Positions 19,321 to 28,172 of a stretch of DNA of 64,000 nucleotides are shown piece by piece; position 1 is the stretch's first letter; each line of letters starts with the position of its first letter. The notes below the pieces were generated by a model. It was not told the DNA's origin. It saw nothing but the letters and a program-made list of their open reading frames with translations, and searched no databases. The translations under genes were made by a program, and so were the position numbers. Source of the DNA: Ga0077560 sp046330395 (GTDB lineage Bacteria; Actinomycetota; Thermoleophilia; Miltoncostaeales; Miltoncostaeaceae); contig JAXLSS010000003.1 in assembly GCA_046330395.1 (NCBI GenBank), forward strand, positions 186,001 through 250,000, given 5' to 3'.

Positions 19321-20442
19321 ATGCGCGTCGTCACCATCGCCGGCACGCGGCCGGAGATCATCAAGCTCAGCCGCGTCATGGCGCTGCTGGACCGCACGGA
19401 CGACCATGTCCTCATCCACACCGGTCAGAACCACGACCCGCAGCTGAAGGACGTGTTCTTCGACGAGCTGGGCCTGCGGCCACCGGACCATCAGCTGGAG
19501 TGCGCGGGCCCCAACGCGTTCGCCACCATCGGGAACGTCCTCAACGAGTGCGACGCGCTGCTGGCGCGGCTGGCGCCCGACGCGGTGCTGATCCTGGGCG
19601 ACACCAACAGCGCGCTGGCCGCGTTGCCCGCCAAGCGGCGGCGCATCCCGGTGTTCCACATGGAGGCCGGCAACCGCTCGTTCGACGATCGCGTGCCGGA
19701 GGAGATCAACCGGCGCATCGTGGACCACATCAGCGACATCAACCTGCCGTACACCGAGCACGCGCGGCGCTACCTGCTGCGGGAGGGCATCGCCCCGGAC
19801 CTCATCGTCAAGACCGGCTCGCCGCAGAAGGAGGTGCTCACCTTCTACCGCGACCGCATCGACGCCTCCGACGTGCTGTCCAAACTCGGGCTCGCGCCCG
19901 GCGGGTACATCGCGGCCTCCGTGCACCGCGAGGAGAACGTCGACGAGGTGCCCCGCCTGGCCATGCTCATCGACACCATGAACGCGGTGCACGCCGAGTT
20001 CGGGCATCCCATCGTGCTGAGCCTGCACCCGCGCACCCGCAACCGCATGGAGACCGCGGGGCTCACCTTCGGCGACGGCGTCATCGCGATGCCGCCCCTG
20101 GGCCTGCCCGACTACGTGCACCTGCAGCAGCACGGGTTCTGCACCATCTCCGACAGCGGCACCATCACCGAGGAGTCCTCGCTGCTGGGCTTTCCGGCGG
20201 TGACGGTGCGCGACTCGCACGAGCGGCCCGAGGGGATGGACGTGGGGGCGGTGGTGATGTGCGGGCTGGAGCGCGACCCCACGGTGGCCGCCATCCACCT
20301 GGCGCGCATCAAGGCCGAGCGCGGCGACCGCACCGTCCCGCCGGACTACGACGTGGACGACGTCTCGGTGCGGGTGGTGAACGCCATCCACAGCTACACC
20401 AACCTGGTGCACCGCCGGGTGTGGGCCCGCCCGTCACGGTGA
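19321..20442 (+). CDS. UDP-N-acetyl-L-sugar 2-epimerase, CapG/WbjD-like
   Basis: 373 residues, intact, starting six bases after the reductase. Non-hydrolysing 2-epimerase fold: IAGTRPEIIKLSRVM, HTGQNHD, LGDTNSAL, HMEAGNRSFDDRVPEEINRR, VDHISDINLPYTEHARRY, SVHREENVD, SDSGTITEESS. MEAGNR with FDxRVPEEINR is typical of CapG/WbjD/WbvD, whereas WecB-type enzymes have VEAGLRT. It inverts C2 in the last step to UDP-L-FucNAc or UDP-L-QuiNAc. Stop overlaps the GT4 start. Confidence 0.9.
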   Translation: MRVVTIAGTRPEIIKLSRVMALLDRTDDHVLIHTGQNHDPQLKDVFFDELGLRPPDHQLECAGPNAFATIGNVLNECDALLARLAPDAVLILGDTNSALAALPAKRRRIPVFHMEAGNRSFDDRVPEEINRRIVDHISDINLPYTEHARRYLLREGIAPDLIVKTGSPQKEVLTFYRDRIDASDVLSKLGLAPGGYIAASVHREENVDEVPRLAMLIDTMNAVHAEFGHPIVLSLHPRTRNRMETAGLTFGDGVIAMPPLGLPDYVHLQQHGFCTISDSGTITEESSLLGFPAVTVRDSHERPEGMDVGAVVMCGLERDPTVAAIHLARIKAERGDRTVPPDYDVDDVSVRVVNAIHSYTNLVHRRVWARPSR

Positions 20443-21653
20443 ACATCCTGTTCGTGCACGAGGTCTCGTACCTCGGCAAGGTGGTGTTCGAGATGCACGA
20501 CTTCCCGGAGCTGCTGGCCCAGCGGGGGCACCGGGTGTGGTTCATCGACTTCCCCGAGGGGCAACCCCCGGCCTCCGGCGCCGGGCGCCTCCTGGACCTG
20601 CGCACGCGGGTGGCCCCGGGGGTGAACCGCTCACACCAGGGCGGCACCGTGGAGGTGCGCACACCCGGGCGGGTGCTGCCCCCACCGCTGGACCGGCCGG
20701 CGGCGCTCCTCACCCATGGCCGCGAGGTGGCGCGCACCATCCGGGACCACGACATCGACGTGGTGGTGCTGTACGGCGTGCCCACCAACGGGCCCGCCGC
20801 GCTGCGGGCGGCGCACGCCGCGGGGGTGCCGGTGGTGTTCCGGGCCATCGACGTGTCCCACCTGCTGCGCAGGACCCGGCTGGCGCCGCTGATCCTGCGT
20901 GCGGAGCGGCACGTGTACCGCACGGCCGACTGGATCAGCACCCACAACGCGGCGCTGCGCGACCACTGCGTGGCCGAGGGCGGCCATCCGTCGCGCATCT
21001 CCATCGAGTACCCGGGCGTGGACCTGGCGCGCTTCGCCCCGCCGCGGGACCGCGACGCCGCGCGGGCCGAGCTGGGGTACGCCCCCCACCACCGGGTGGC
21101 CATGTTCATGGGCACCCTCTACCGGTTCGCGGGCCTGGAATGGTTCCTGGACGGCATGGCGCCGCACCTGCGCGCCAACCCCGACTGGCGCATCCTGATC
21201 GTGGGCGACGGCGAGGAGGGGCAGCGGCTGCGCGCGCGCGCCGGCTCCCTGGGACTGGCGGACGTGGTCCGGTTCACCGGGGCCATGGGCTACGACCGCC
21301 TGCCCCGCGTGCTGGGGGCCGCGGACGTGGCCGTGAACCCGTTCGCCGAGTCCACGCTCACCGACTGTGCGCTGCCCGGCAAGGCCATCCAGTACATGGC
21401 CACGGGGCTGCCGACGGTCACGACGCGGCTGCGGGGACTGCAGTCGGTGGTGGGCGAGGCGGGTGGCGTGGTGTTCCGCCCCGGGGAGGGGTTCATCGCC
21501 GAGGTGCACCGGCTGATGGCCGACGCGGCCGAGTCGGCGCGGCTGGGAGCCGCCGCGCGGGCGGTGATGGAGGCGCACTTCCGCTGGGACGACTGCGTGG
21601 CGGCGTTCGAGGCGCGCCTGCGGGCGGTGGCGGCGGCCGGCGTGGGCGCCTGA
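20439..21653 (+). CDS. GT4 family glycosyltransferase
   Basis: 404 residues; GTG 20439 overlaps the epimerase stop (GTGA). GT-B fold: VNILFVHEVSYLGKVVFEM at the N-terminus, ISTHNAALRDHC, MFMGTLYRFAGLEWFLDGMA, WRILIVGDGEEG, VRFTGAMGYDRLPRVLGAAD, and a C-terminal nucleotide-sugar region where NPFAESTLTDCALPGKAIQY replaces the usual ExxxxxxxE block (Glu in FAES). Last gene of the plus-strand operon and directly after the amino-deoxysugar module, so it may use UDP-L-QuiNAc/FucNAc (inference). Confidence 0.85.
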   Translation: MNILFVHEVSYLGKVVFEMHDFPELLAQRGHRVWFIDFPEGQPPASGAGRLLDLRTRVAPGVNRSHQGGTVEVRTPGRVLPPPLDRPAALLTHGREVARTIRDHDIDVVVLYGVPTNGPAALRAAHAAGVPVVFRAIDVSHLLRRTRLAPLILRAERHVYRTADWISTHNAALRDHCVAEGGHPSRISIEYPGVDLARFAPPRDRDAARAELGYAPHHRVAMFMGTLYRFAGLEWFLDGMAPHLRANPDWRILIVGDGEEGQRLRARAGSLGLADVVRFTGAMGYDRLPRVLGAADVAVNPFAESTLTDCALPGKAIQYMATGLPTVTTRLRGLQSVVGEAGGVVFRPGEGFIAEVHRLMADAAESARLGAAARAVMEAHFRWDDCVAAFEARLRAVAAAGVGA

Positions 21654-21658
21654 CCCGA

Positions 21659-22720
21659 TCAGCTCCGCGCGGCGCTCACCGCCACCAGCGAATCCACCAC
21701 CTCGCGGATCCGGTCCGCCACCCGCTCCCGGTCGAAGTCGGCCAGCCGCGCGTCGGCACCGTCGCGCAGGCGCGCCCGCAGCTCCGGATCGGCCATCACC
21801 TCGTGAACGGCCTCGGCGATCAGGCAGGGGTCGCCGTCGGGCACCACCAGGCCGCCGCCGGCGAGCGTCTCCGGCACGGCCGCCTCGTCCACGGCCACCA
21901 CCGGCAGCTGCGATGCCATGGCCTCGGCCAGCGGCGCGCAGAACCCCTCGTGGGCGGAGGTGCACAGGTACGCGTCGGCCTCGCGGTACCAGCGGTCCCG
22001 CTCCTCCGCGCTCACCCTGCCGCGGAAGTCGACGTTGCGCACACCCAGGTCGTGCACGAACCGGACGAGGGCCTCGTGGTAGGGCTCGAAGCTCTCCCAC
22101 GAGCCCACCAGCACCAGCCGGGCATCGGGTGCGTGCCGAGCCTGGAACAGCGCGAAGGCACGGATGGCGACCTCGAGCCGCTTGTTGGGTACCACGCGGC
22201 CCACGCTCAGCACCGTGGGCGGCGCGCCGGGCAGGCGGGGCGCGGGGTCCCTGCGCGGCAGATCCAGCAGCATCGGCACCACCCGCACGTCGGTGAACCC
22301 CGCGGCCTGCAGGTCCCGTGCGTCGTAGGCGGACTCGGTCACGACCAGGTCCACGCGGTCGCGCAGCTCACCCAGCCGTTCGCGTCCCATGCGGCACCAC
22401 CGGGCCACGTCCGCGTTGACGCCCTCGATCCACTCCGGGGGCGTGACGTTGTGGAACACCATCCCCAGGCTGCGCGGCCGGTCGGCCAGCACGTCGTCCA
22501 CCGCGCGGCTCCAGATGGAGTACCGCAGGAGCACGACGTCGGCGTCCCGGGGGCGGCGTTCGATGCCGCGCACCGTTCCCCGCAGACCCGGGTGCACGTG
22601 CTCGGCGAACAGCCGCGCGTCGTATCCCCAGCCGGTGAGCAGGCGGTGCAGCTCCAGCGCCTGGTCGGTGACCGCGTCGTGGGGGGCCGCCGACGCCAGG
22701 AGCTGGTGCACCACGGTCAC
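21659..22720 (-). CDS. GT4 family glycosyltransferase
   Basis: 353 residues, intact; GTG 22720 overlaps the stop of the upstream coiled-coil gene (GTGA). GT-B: MTVVHQLLASAAPHDAVTDQ, GMVFHNVTPPEW, DLVVTESAYDARDLQAAG, TVLSVGRVVPNKRLEVAI, LVLVGSWES, VDFRGRVSAEERD, TSAHEGFCAPLAEAM (ExxxxxxxE), MASQLPVVAVDEAAVPET. Cytoplasmic retaining transferase, substrate unknown. Converges with the operon ending at 21653 with five bases between stops. Confidence 0.87.
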   Translation of the reverse strand: MTVVHQLLASAAPHDAVTDQALELHRLLTGWGYDARLFAEHVHPGLRGTVRGIERRPRDADVVLLRYSIWSRAVDDVLADRPRSLGMVFHNVTPPEWIEGVNADVARWCRMGRERLGELRDRVDLVVTESAYDARDLQAAGFTDVRVVPMLLDLPRRDPAPRLPGAPPTVLSVGRVVPNKRLEVAIRAFALFQARHAPDARLVLVGSWESFEPYHEALVRFVHDLGVRNVDFRGRVSAEERDRWYREADAYLCTSAHEGFCAPLAEAMASQLPVVAVDEAAVPETLAGGGLVVPDGDPCLIAEAVHEVMADPELRARLRDGADARLADFDRERVADRIREVVDSLVAVSAARS

Positions 22721-23139
22721 GGGCCCGGTTCCCGCTGGTCCAGGCGCCCGGTGAGCTCGGCCAGGCGGCGCTCCAGCGCGATGCGGTGCTCGCGCTCGGC
22801 GGCGAGCTGCTCCTGCAGCGCGTCGATGCGGGCGTTGGTGAACTCCAGACCGCGCGCGGCCTGATCGAGGCCGTCCTGCACCACGTGGTGGATGCCGCGC
22901 ACCAGCGTGCGCTTGCCCACCGTGATCGCGCGCCCCGCCACGGGGTGCGTGGAGTACGCCAGCTCATGGCGCAGGCGGATGGCGCCACGGGCGGCAGGGG
23001 GGGCGTCCCCGCCGGCGGCGGGCCGGGCCACGATGGTGAAGGGGGTCTCCAGCAGCCGCGCCGGGTAGGCGCCGGCCATCCGGGCGTCCTCCACGGTCGC
23101 CCGGATGCGCCGCACGACGTCCGCGTGATGCGTGCTCAC
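22717..23139 (-). CDS. Small coiled-coil protein coupled to GT4
   Basis: 140 residues, GTG 23139 (VSTHHADVVRRIRATVED). The N-terminal half is basic and helical; the C-terminal half (about 90-135, GLEFTNARIDALQEQLAAER, EHRIALERRLAELTGRLD) is a strong heptad coiled coil. No known domain. It overlaps the downstream GT4 start by four bases, so both are likely co-translated. A similar arrangement recurs at 39370-40817. A scaffold or chain-length role is only a suggestion. Confidence 0.72.
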   Translation of the reverse strand: MSTHHADVVRRIRATVEDARMAGAYPARLLETPFTIVARPAAGGDAPPAARGAIRLRHELAYSTHPVAGRAITVGKRTLVRGIHHVVQDGLDQAARGLEFTNARIDALQEQLAAEREHRIALERRLAELTGRLDQREPGP

Positions 23140-23241
23140 GCCGGCCCGCGGCGCCCGGTGGGTGATGCATCCCGTCCACGCACGCCGCGGAGTGTACGCC
23201 CGCTTTGCGCGAGTTCGCCGGTGGCCCGCCGCCCGCCTTGG

Positions 23242-23247
23242 TAGGTT
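23242..23247 (+). promoter_or_regulatory. Candidate -10 element (TAGGTT) for leaderless DUF2142 gene
   Basis: TAGGTT ends 7 nt before GTG 23255 and no ribosome site is visible, which fits a leaderless transcript. Confidence 0.4.
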
Positions 23248-23254
23248 CCGGGCC

Positions 23255-24856
23255 GTGACAGCGGATCCGTCCCCCGCCGCCGGCCAGCCTCCTCGCCGCA
23301 GGCCGCTGCCGGAGCGGGTCCTGGTCATCCTGGTCGCGGTCATGAGCTCGCTGGCCGGGATGACGTGGGCCATGTCCTCGCCGCTCACCTCGGTGCCGGA
23401 CGAGCCCGCCCACATCCTGAAGGCGGTGGGGTTGTACCACGGGCAGCTGGAGGGCCGCCGCGTGGTGGCCAAGGATCCGCTGGACCCGGTGCGCCCGTTC
23501 ATCTACTACGTGGTGGACGTGCCGGCGTCCTACGCCCGCCTCCCCAAGATCAACAGCTGCTACTACCAGAACCGCAACATCTCGGTGCGCTGCGCGCCGT
23601 CCCCGGGCAGCAGCATGCGCATCGTCCGCGGGCACCCCTCGGCCGGTGGGTACCCGCCCCTCTACTACTCGCTGGTGGGCTGGCCCAGCCGCTTCCTGTC
23701 GGCGGTGCCGGGCGTCTATGTGATGCGGCTCGTGTCCGCGGTGCTGTGCGGCGTGCTGTTCGCCCTGGCGTTCGCGGTGCTGCGGGGCGTCCTCCCGCTG
23801 TGGCTCCGGCTCACCGCGGTGACGCTGTCCGGGACCCCGGAGGTGTGGTACCTGGCCGGCGCGGTCAACCCGAACGGGTTCGAGATCGCCGCGGCGATGC
23901 TGGCGTGGGCGGGCCTCATCGCGCTGGTGCTGCGCGTGCGCGACGGGCTGCCGGTGACGTGGCGGCTGTGCGCCGCGGCGGGACTGGGCCTGGTGGCGCT
24001 CACCGCCACTCGACCGCTGTCGCCCCTGTTCGCGGGCATCGTGGCGGTGTATGCCCTGGCCAGTGCCGGGCCGGCCACCGTGCGGCGCATCCTGCGCGAG
24101 CGGCGCGCCGTGATCCTCCTGGGGGTGGGTGCCGTGGCGATCATCGCCACGGGCCTCATCATCGTGGCCTCACAACAGCTCAACACCATCACCGGGGGCT
24201 CCCGGCTGCCCGCCTACTACAACGTCCCCATCCGGCTGCTGATGCTGTTCCACGTCTGGTTCTCCCAGATGATCGCCGTGTTCGGCTGGCTGGAGTTCGG
24301 GCCGATCGCAAGCCCGGTGTACGGATGGTTGATGGCCCTGACGGTGGTGGGTGCGCTGGTGCTCCTGTTCGGCCGGCCCGCCGACGCGTGGCGGGCGCTC
24401 GGGCTCATCGTGATCACCGGGCTCGGTCCGGTGCTGCTGCAGTACCAGGCCATCCGCTCCAGCGGCTACTACATCTGGCAGGGCGCTACTTCCTGCCGGT
24501 GGCGGTCGGCGTGCCGATCCTCCTGGCGGTGGCGCTGCGGTCAGCGGGGTGCTTCGCGGGCTGGCCCCGCATCCTCGGGGCCGTCGCCGTGCTGACGGGG
24601 CTGGCGCACGTGGCGGCGCACTCGGTGCTGCCAGGCGCTTCGCCGTGGGCGACGACGGGCGCCTCCTGTACTTCATGGACCCGCAGTGGTCACCCCGGGG
24701 GGCTGGATCCTCTGGCTCGCCGCCACCGTGCTGCTCTGGATCGCCTGGTGGGTCGTGGCCGTGCGCTTGGTGGCGGGACCCGAGGCGGCCCTCCCTCCCG
24801 CCGGGCCCGCGAACGCGCAGCGGCGCCCGCCCGCCGGCGTCGGCCACGGCCCCTGA
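23255..24856 (+). CDS. DUF2142 family polytopic membrane protein (frameshifted)
   Basis: About 533 codons. N-terminal helix (RVLVILVAVMSSLAGMTWAM), then the family motif SVPDEPAHILKAVGLYHGQL with the acidic DEPAH, a periplasmic loop with NSCYYQNRNISVRC, and about ten more helices. Indels near 24485 and 24640 move the C-terminus into other frames: YFLPVAVGVPILLAVALR, then RFAVGDDGRLLYFMDPQWS and WILWLAATVLLWIAWWVVAV, stop 24856. DUF2142 proteins resemble GT-C glycosyltransferases and occur in polysaccharide loci; enzymatic activity is not proven. Ends two bases before the convergent GT2 stop. Confidence 0.82.
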
Positions 24857-24858
24857 GA

Positions 24859-25632
24859 TCAGCCCGCCCACCCCGGGGCGATGCATGCGGTGCAGCTCGC
24901 CCACCGGAGGGCCAGGCCCGCCGGGAGCGCGCCGTGCTCCCCGAACGCCCCCGTGGTGCCGCACCGTCGCGGTGGGCCGGTAGTGCACGCGCCACCCGGC
25001 GGCGCGCGCGCAGGCACAGATCGATGTCCTCGCCGTACATGAAGAACCGCTCGTCGAAGCCGCCCACCCCGCGCAGGGCCTCCGTGCGGCACAGCATCAC
25101 GGCGCCGCTGACGGCGTCCACGTCCGCCGCGGTCCCCCCGTCCAACCCCAGCGTGTAGCGCCGCGAGCGAGCCCCGCGGAGCCCCCGGTCGAGCCCGGTG
25201 ACATGGCAGAACACCCCACAGGGTGGGGAACCCGCGGTGCGCGTTGACATCCGCGGCGCCGTCGTCGCGCTCCACCCGCGGCGACAGGATGCCCACGTCG
25301 GGCATGGCGGCCATGTCCGCGCACATCGCGGCGATCGCGTCGCCCTGGACGCGGCAGTCCGGGTTGAGCAGCAGCGTCAGCGGGGTGTCCACGTGCGCCA
25401 GCGCGCGGTTGCACGCGGTGCCGAACCCCACGTTGGCGTCCAGCGCCTCCAGGGCCACCCACGGGAACCCGGAGCGCACCAGGGCTGCGGCGTCGTCGGG
25501 CGACGCGTTGTCCACCACCCGCACCCTCAGCGGCACCGCGGCGCGCGCCCGTTCGAGGTCGCTCAGCAGGTGGGCCAGCTCGGCGCGGCCGGCGTGCGAC
25601 ACGATCACCACGGTCAGCTCGGGGTCGGCCAT
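24859..25632 (-). CDS. GT2 glycosyltransferase, rhamnosyltransferase-like (frameshifted)
   Basis: About 257 codons, start ATG 25632 (MADPELTVVIVSHAGR). Motifs: RVRVVDNASPDD, DANVGFGTACNRAL, LTLLLNPDCRVQGD (metal-binding LNPD), VGILSPRVERDDG; after an indel near 25205 the frame gives VSGAVMLCRTEALRGVGGFD and FMYGEDIDLCLRAR; after another near 24990 it gives WRVHYRPTATVRHHGGAFGE. The order NPD, VSGA, FMYxEDxDLC, HxxG is diagnostic of the WbbL-like GT2 branch. The two shifts restore phase. Confidence 0.82.
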   Translation of the reverse strand: MADPELTVVIVSHAGRAELAHLLSDLERARAAVPLRVRVVDNASPDDAAALVRSGFPWVALEALDANVGFGTACNRALAHVDTPLTLLLNPDCRVQGDAIAAMCADMAAMPDVGILSPRVERDDGAADVNAHRGFPTLWGVLPCHRARPGAPRGSLAALHAGVGRGDRGGRGRRQRRRDAVPHGGPARGGRLRRAVLHVRRGHRSVPARAPPGGACTTGPPRRCGTTGAFGEHGALPAGLALRWASCTACIAPGWAG

Positions 25633-25728
25633 GCGGGCGATGCTAACCGCGGCGGGATCCGGCCGCCGGGCGTCGAACTGGTGGGCGTGAGGGGCCGCGG
25701 GACGGGTCGCTAGACTCGCGAACGGCCG

Positions 25729-25788
25729 ATGGCGCGCCTCCCCCACAGGCCCTGGGTCCGCCCCGCGATTGGAGTCCGTGCACCGTGA
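25729..25788 (+). CDS. Possible 19-codon leader peptide coupled to GT2
   Basis: ATG 25729 opens a 19-residue frame (MARLPHRPWVRPAIGVRAP) whose TGA overlaps the GTG start of the GT2 gene at 25785 (GTGA). A TAGACT -10-like sequence at 25711-25716 lies 12 nt upstream, so the transcript would have a very short leader. Coupled re-initiation would explain expression of a GTG gene with no clear ribosome site. Speculative. Confidence 0.3.
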   Translation: MARLPHRPWVRPAIGVRAP

Positions 25789-26507
25789 AGGTCCTGGCCA
25801 TCGTCCGTGCGCTCAACGAGCAGGCCACCGTTGGCGCCGTGGTGTGCGAGCTGCGCGCCGCCCTGCCGGAGGCCGAGATCCTGGTGGTGGACGACGGCTC
25901 CACCGATGCCACCGCCGCCGTGGCCGCCCTGGCCGGTGCGCGGGTGGAGCGCCTGCCCCGCAACGTGGGGATGTGCGCCGCGGCGCAGCACGGCTACCGG
26001 GTGGCGCTGCGGGAGGGGTTCGACGCGGCCGTGCAGGTGGATGGCGACGGCCAGCACCGGGGGCGGGACGCCGCGGCGCTGGTTGCGGCGCTGACGCGCC
26101 TGGAGGTCTCGGTGGTGGTGGGCTCACGCTTCCTGGTGCACGTCACCGACGGCGATCGCTCCACCCTGCCCCGACGGCTGGGCAACCGGGTGCTGTCGCG
26201 CGGCATCACGGCCCTCAGCGGTCAGCGCGTCACCGACGCCACCAGCGGCCTGCGGGCCGTCGACCGCACCGGGATCGCGGTGTTCGCGGCGGAGTACCCG
26301 CGCGATGACGTGGAGGCCCAGGCCCTGCTGGTGGCGCTGCGCCACGGCCTGCGGATGGCCGAGGTGCCCGTGGTGATGCGCGCCCGCCGGGCGGGCCGGT
26401 CCAGCATCACCCCCGCCCGCTCGGCGCGCTACGGCTGGCGCGCGGCGCGCAACCTGGCGGGCCTGGCCGCCGGGCGCGCATGGCGACCCCAGCCGAAGCC
26501 CGCATGA
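25785..26507 (+). CDS. GT2 glycosyltransferase, DPM/DPG-synthase type
   Basis: 240 residues, intact, GTG start. Closely similar in architecture to the GT2 at 6644-7396: VLAIVRALNEQATVGAVV, ILVVDDGSTDAT, LPRNVGMCAAAQHGYRVAL, VQVDGDGQH, VVGSRFLV, VTDATSGLRAVDRTG. The usual PAYNE is replaced by VRALNE. It belongs to the polyprenol-phosphate sugar synthase-like GT2 set. The stop overlaps the next GT4 start (ATGA). Confidence 0.85.
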   Translation: MKVLAIVRALNEQATVGAVVCELRAALPEAEILVVDDGSTDATAAVAALAGARVERLPRNVGMCAAAQHGYRVALREGFDAAVQVDGDGQHRGRDAAALVAALTRLEVSVVVGSRFLVHVTDGDRSTLPRRLGNRVLSRGITALSGQRVTDATSGLRAVDRTGIAVFAAEYPRDDVEAQALLVALRHGLRMAEVPVVMRARRAGRSSITPARSARYGWRAARNLAGLAAGRAWRPQPKPA

Positions 26508-27607
26508 CCGATCAGCTGGTGGTGGGCTTCGACATGACGCCCGCGGGTCTCGGCCAGCCCGGTGTGGGGCGGTACACCGTGGACCTGTCCGACGCGCTGC
26601 GCCGTGCGCCGGGTGTCACCCTGGAGCGCCTCGGGCCGCCGGACCGCGCGCTGCACGGCGCGGTGGGGCGCGCCGCCCGGGTGGCCGAGCGCGTCCTGGC
26701 GTACTACCCGGTGATGCTGCGCCGGCAGGCATCCCGTCGCCACGTGGATGTGGTGCACTGCCCCGGTGCGGTGGCGCCGCTGCGGCCCGGCCGGCCCCTG
26801 GTGCTCACGGTGCACGACGTGCTGCCGTGGCGGCTGCCCGAGCTGTTCTCCAGCGCGGCCCTGGCCAGCCGCAAACTGCTGTTGTCCCGGGCCACCGGTA
26901 TGGCCAGTCGCGTGATGGTGGCCTCCGAGCACGCGCGCGGCGAGGTGGTGGACCTGCTGGGCGTCGCCCCGGAGCGGGTGGCGGTGGCACCCCTGGGGGT
27001 GGAACCCCGCTTCCATCCCATCCACGCCGACCCGGTGATGCTGGCGCACCGCTTCGGCATCCCGCCCGATCCGTTCGTGCTGTGGGTGGGCACCCCGGAG
27101 CCGCGCAAGAACCTGTCCGTGCTGCTGCGCGCCTTCGCGCTGGTGCGCCGCCGGGCGCCGCACTGCTCGCTGGTGCTGGTGGGCGGCGACGGCATGGAGG
27201 ACCGCGACACCGCCCGCGAGCTGGAGCTGCTGGGCCGCAGCGTCATCCGGCCGGGCGTGGTCACCGACGACGAGCTGGTGGCGCTGTACTCGGCCACCAC
27301 CTGCTTCGTGTTCCCCTCCCTGTACGAGGGGTTCGGCCTGCCGCCCCTGGAGGCCATGGCGTGCGGTGCACCGGTGGTGGCCGCCAACCGCGCCAGCATC
27401 CCCGAGGTGGTGGGCGACGCCGGCATCCTGGTGGACCCCACCGACCCGGATGCCCTGGCTGACGCCATCGAGCGGGTGGTGCTGAACCCCCAGGTCGCGT
27501 CGGACATGCGCGGGCGGGGCCTGGCGCGGGCCCGCGACTTCACCTGGGACCGCTGCGCGCAGCACACCATCGCCGCCTACCGCGCGGCCATCGACGACCC
27601 GAGGTAA
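26504..27607 (+). CDS. GT4 family glycosyltransferase (mannosyltransferase-like)
   Basis: 367 residues, intact. ATG 26504 (MTDQLVVGFDMTP) is chosen over 26480 because it overlaps the previous stop. GT-B: GLGQPGVGRYTVDL, TVHDVLPWRLPELF, VMVASEHARGEVVDLLGV, VLWVGTPEPRKNLSVLLRAF, SLVLVGGDG, GVVTDDELVALYSATTCF, FPSLYEGFGLPPLEAMACG (ExxxxxxxE), IPEVVGDAGILVDPTD. Typical of retaining mannosyl/rhamnosyl transferases such as WbdA/WbpY/WbpZ relatives. Substrate not determinable. Confidence 0.88.
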   Translation: MTDQLVVGFDMTPAGLGQPGVGRYTVDLSDALRRAPGVTLERLGPPDRALHGAVGRAARVAERVLAYYPVMLRRQASRRHVDVVHCPGAVAPLRPGRPLVLTVHDVLPWRLPELFSSAALASRKLLLSRATGMASRVMVASEHARGEVVDLLGVAPERVAVAPLGVEPRFHPIHADPVMLAHRFGIPPDPFVLWVGTPEPRKNLSVLLRAFALVRRRAPHCSLVLVGGDGMEDRDTARELELLGRSVIRPGVVTDDELVALYSATTCFVFPSLYEGFGLPPLEAMACGAPVVAANRASIPEVVGDAGILVDPTDPDALADAIERVVLNPQVASDMRGRGLARARDFTWDRCAQHTIAAYRAAIDDPR

Positions 27608-27614
27608 CCCCCAA

Positions 27615-28172
27615 GTGCAGATCGTGACCACCGAGATCCCGGGCGCCGTCGTGTTCGAGCCGGACGTGCACGCCGACGACCGCGGCTTCTTCCTGGAGAC
27701 CCTGCGGGCCGAATGGCTGGACGCCGCCGGCATCACCCACGGCTGGGTGCAGGACAACCACTCCCGCTCGGGGCGCGGGGTGCTGCGCGGGCTGCACTTC
27801 CAGACCAGCCCCGGCCAGGCCAAGCTGGTGCGCTGCGCCCGCGGCCACATCGTGGACGTGGTGGTGGACCTGCGCCGCGGGTCGCCCGCGTACGGGAAAT
27901 GGGTGGCGGTGGACCTGGACGACGTGGCGCACCGCTCCATCTACATCCCGGTGGGCCTGGCCCACGGGTTCGTGGTGCTCAGCGAGGTGGCCGACGTGGT
28001 GTACCGCTGCTCCAACTACTACGACGGGGCCACCGAGGCGGGCATCGCCTACGACGACCCGGACGTCGGCGTGGCCTGGCCCGACCTGCCGGTCACGGTC
28101 AGCGAGCGCGACCGCACGGCACCGCGGCTGGCCGAGGTGGCCGACCGCCTGCCGTTCACCTTCAGCGGCTGA
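27615..28172 (+). CDS. rmlC: dTDP-4-dehydrorhamnose 3,5-epimerase (RmlC family)
   Basis: 185 residues, GTG 27615. Cupin epimerase with DDRGFFLETLRAEW, WVQDNHSRSGRGVLRGLH (catalytic His), KLVRCARGHIVDVVVDLRRG (catalytic Asp in VDLR), IPVGLAHGFVVLS, YRCSNYYDGATEAGI (Tyr). All catalytic positions look intact. No rmlA, rmlB or dedicated dTDP-rmlD occurs in the window, so dTDP-L-rhamnose would need enzymes encoded elsewhere. Its 3' end overlaps the convergent GT4 by 11 bp. Confidence 0.93.
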   Translation: MQIVTTEIPGAVVFEPDVHADDRGFFLETLRAEWLDAAGITHGWVQDNHSRSGRGVLRGLHFQTSPGQAKLVRCARGHIVDVVVDLRRGSPAYGKWVAVDLDDVAHRSIYIPVGLAHGFVVLSEVADVVYRCSNYYDGATEAGIAYDDPDVGVAWPDLPVTVSERDRTAPRLAEVADRLPFTFSG

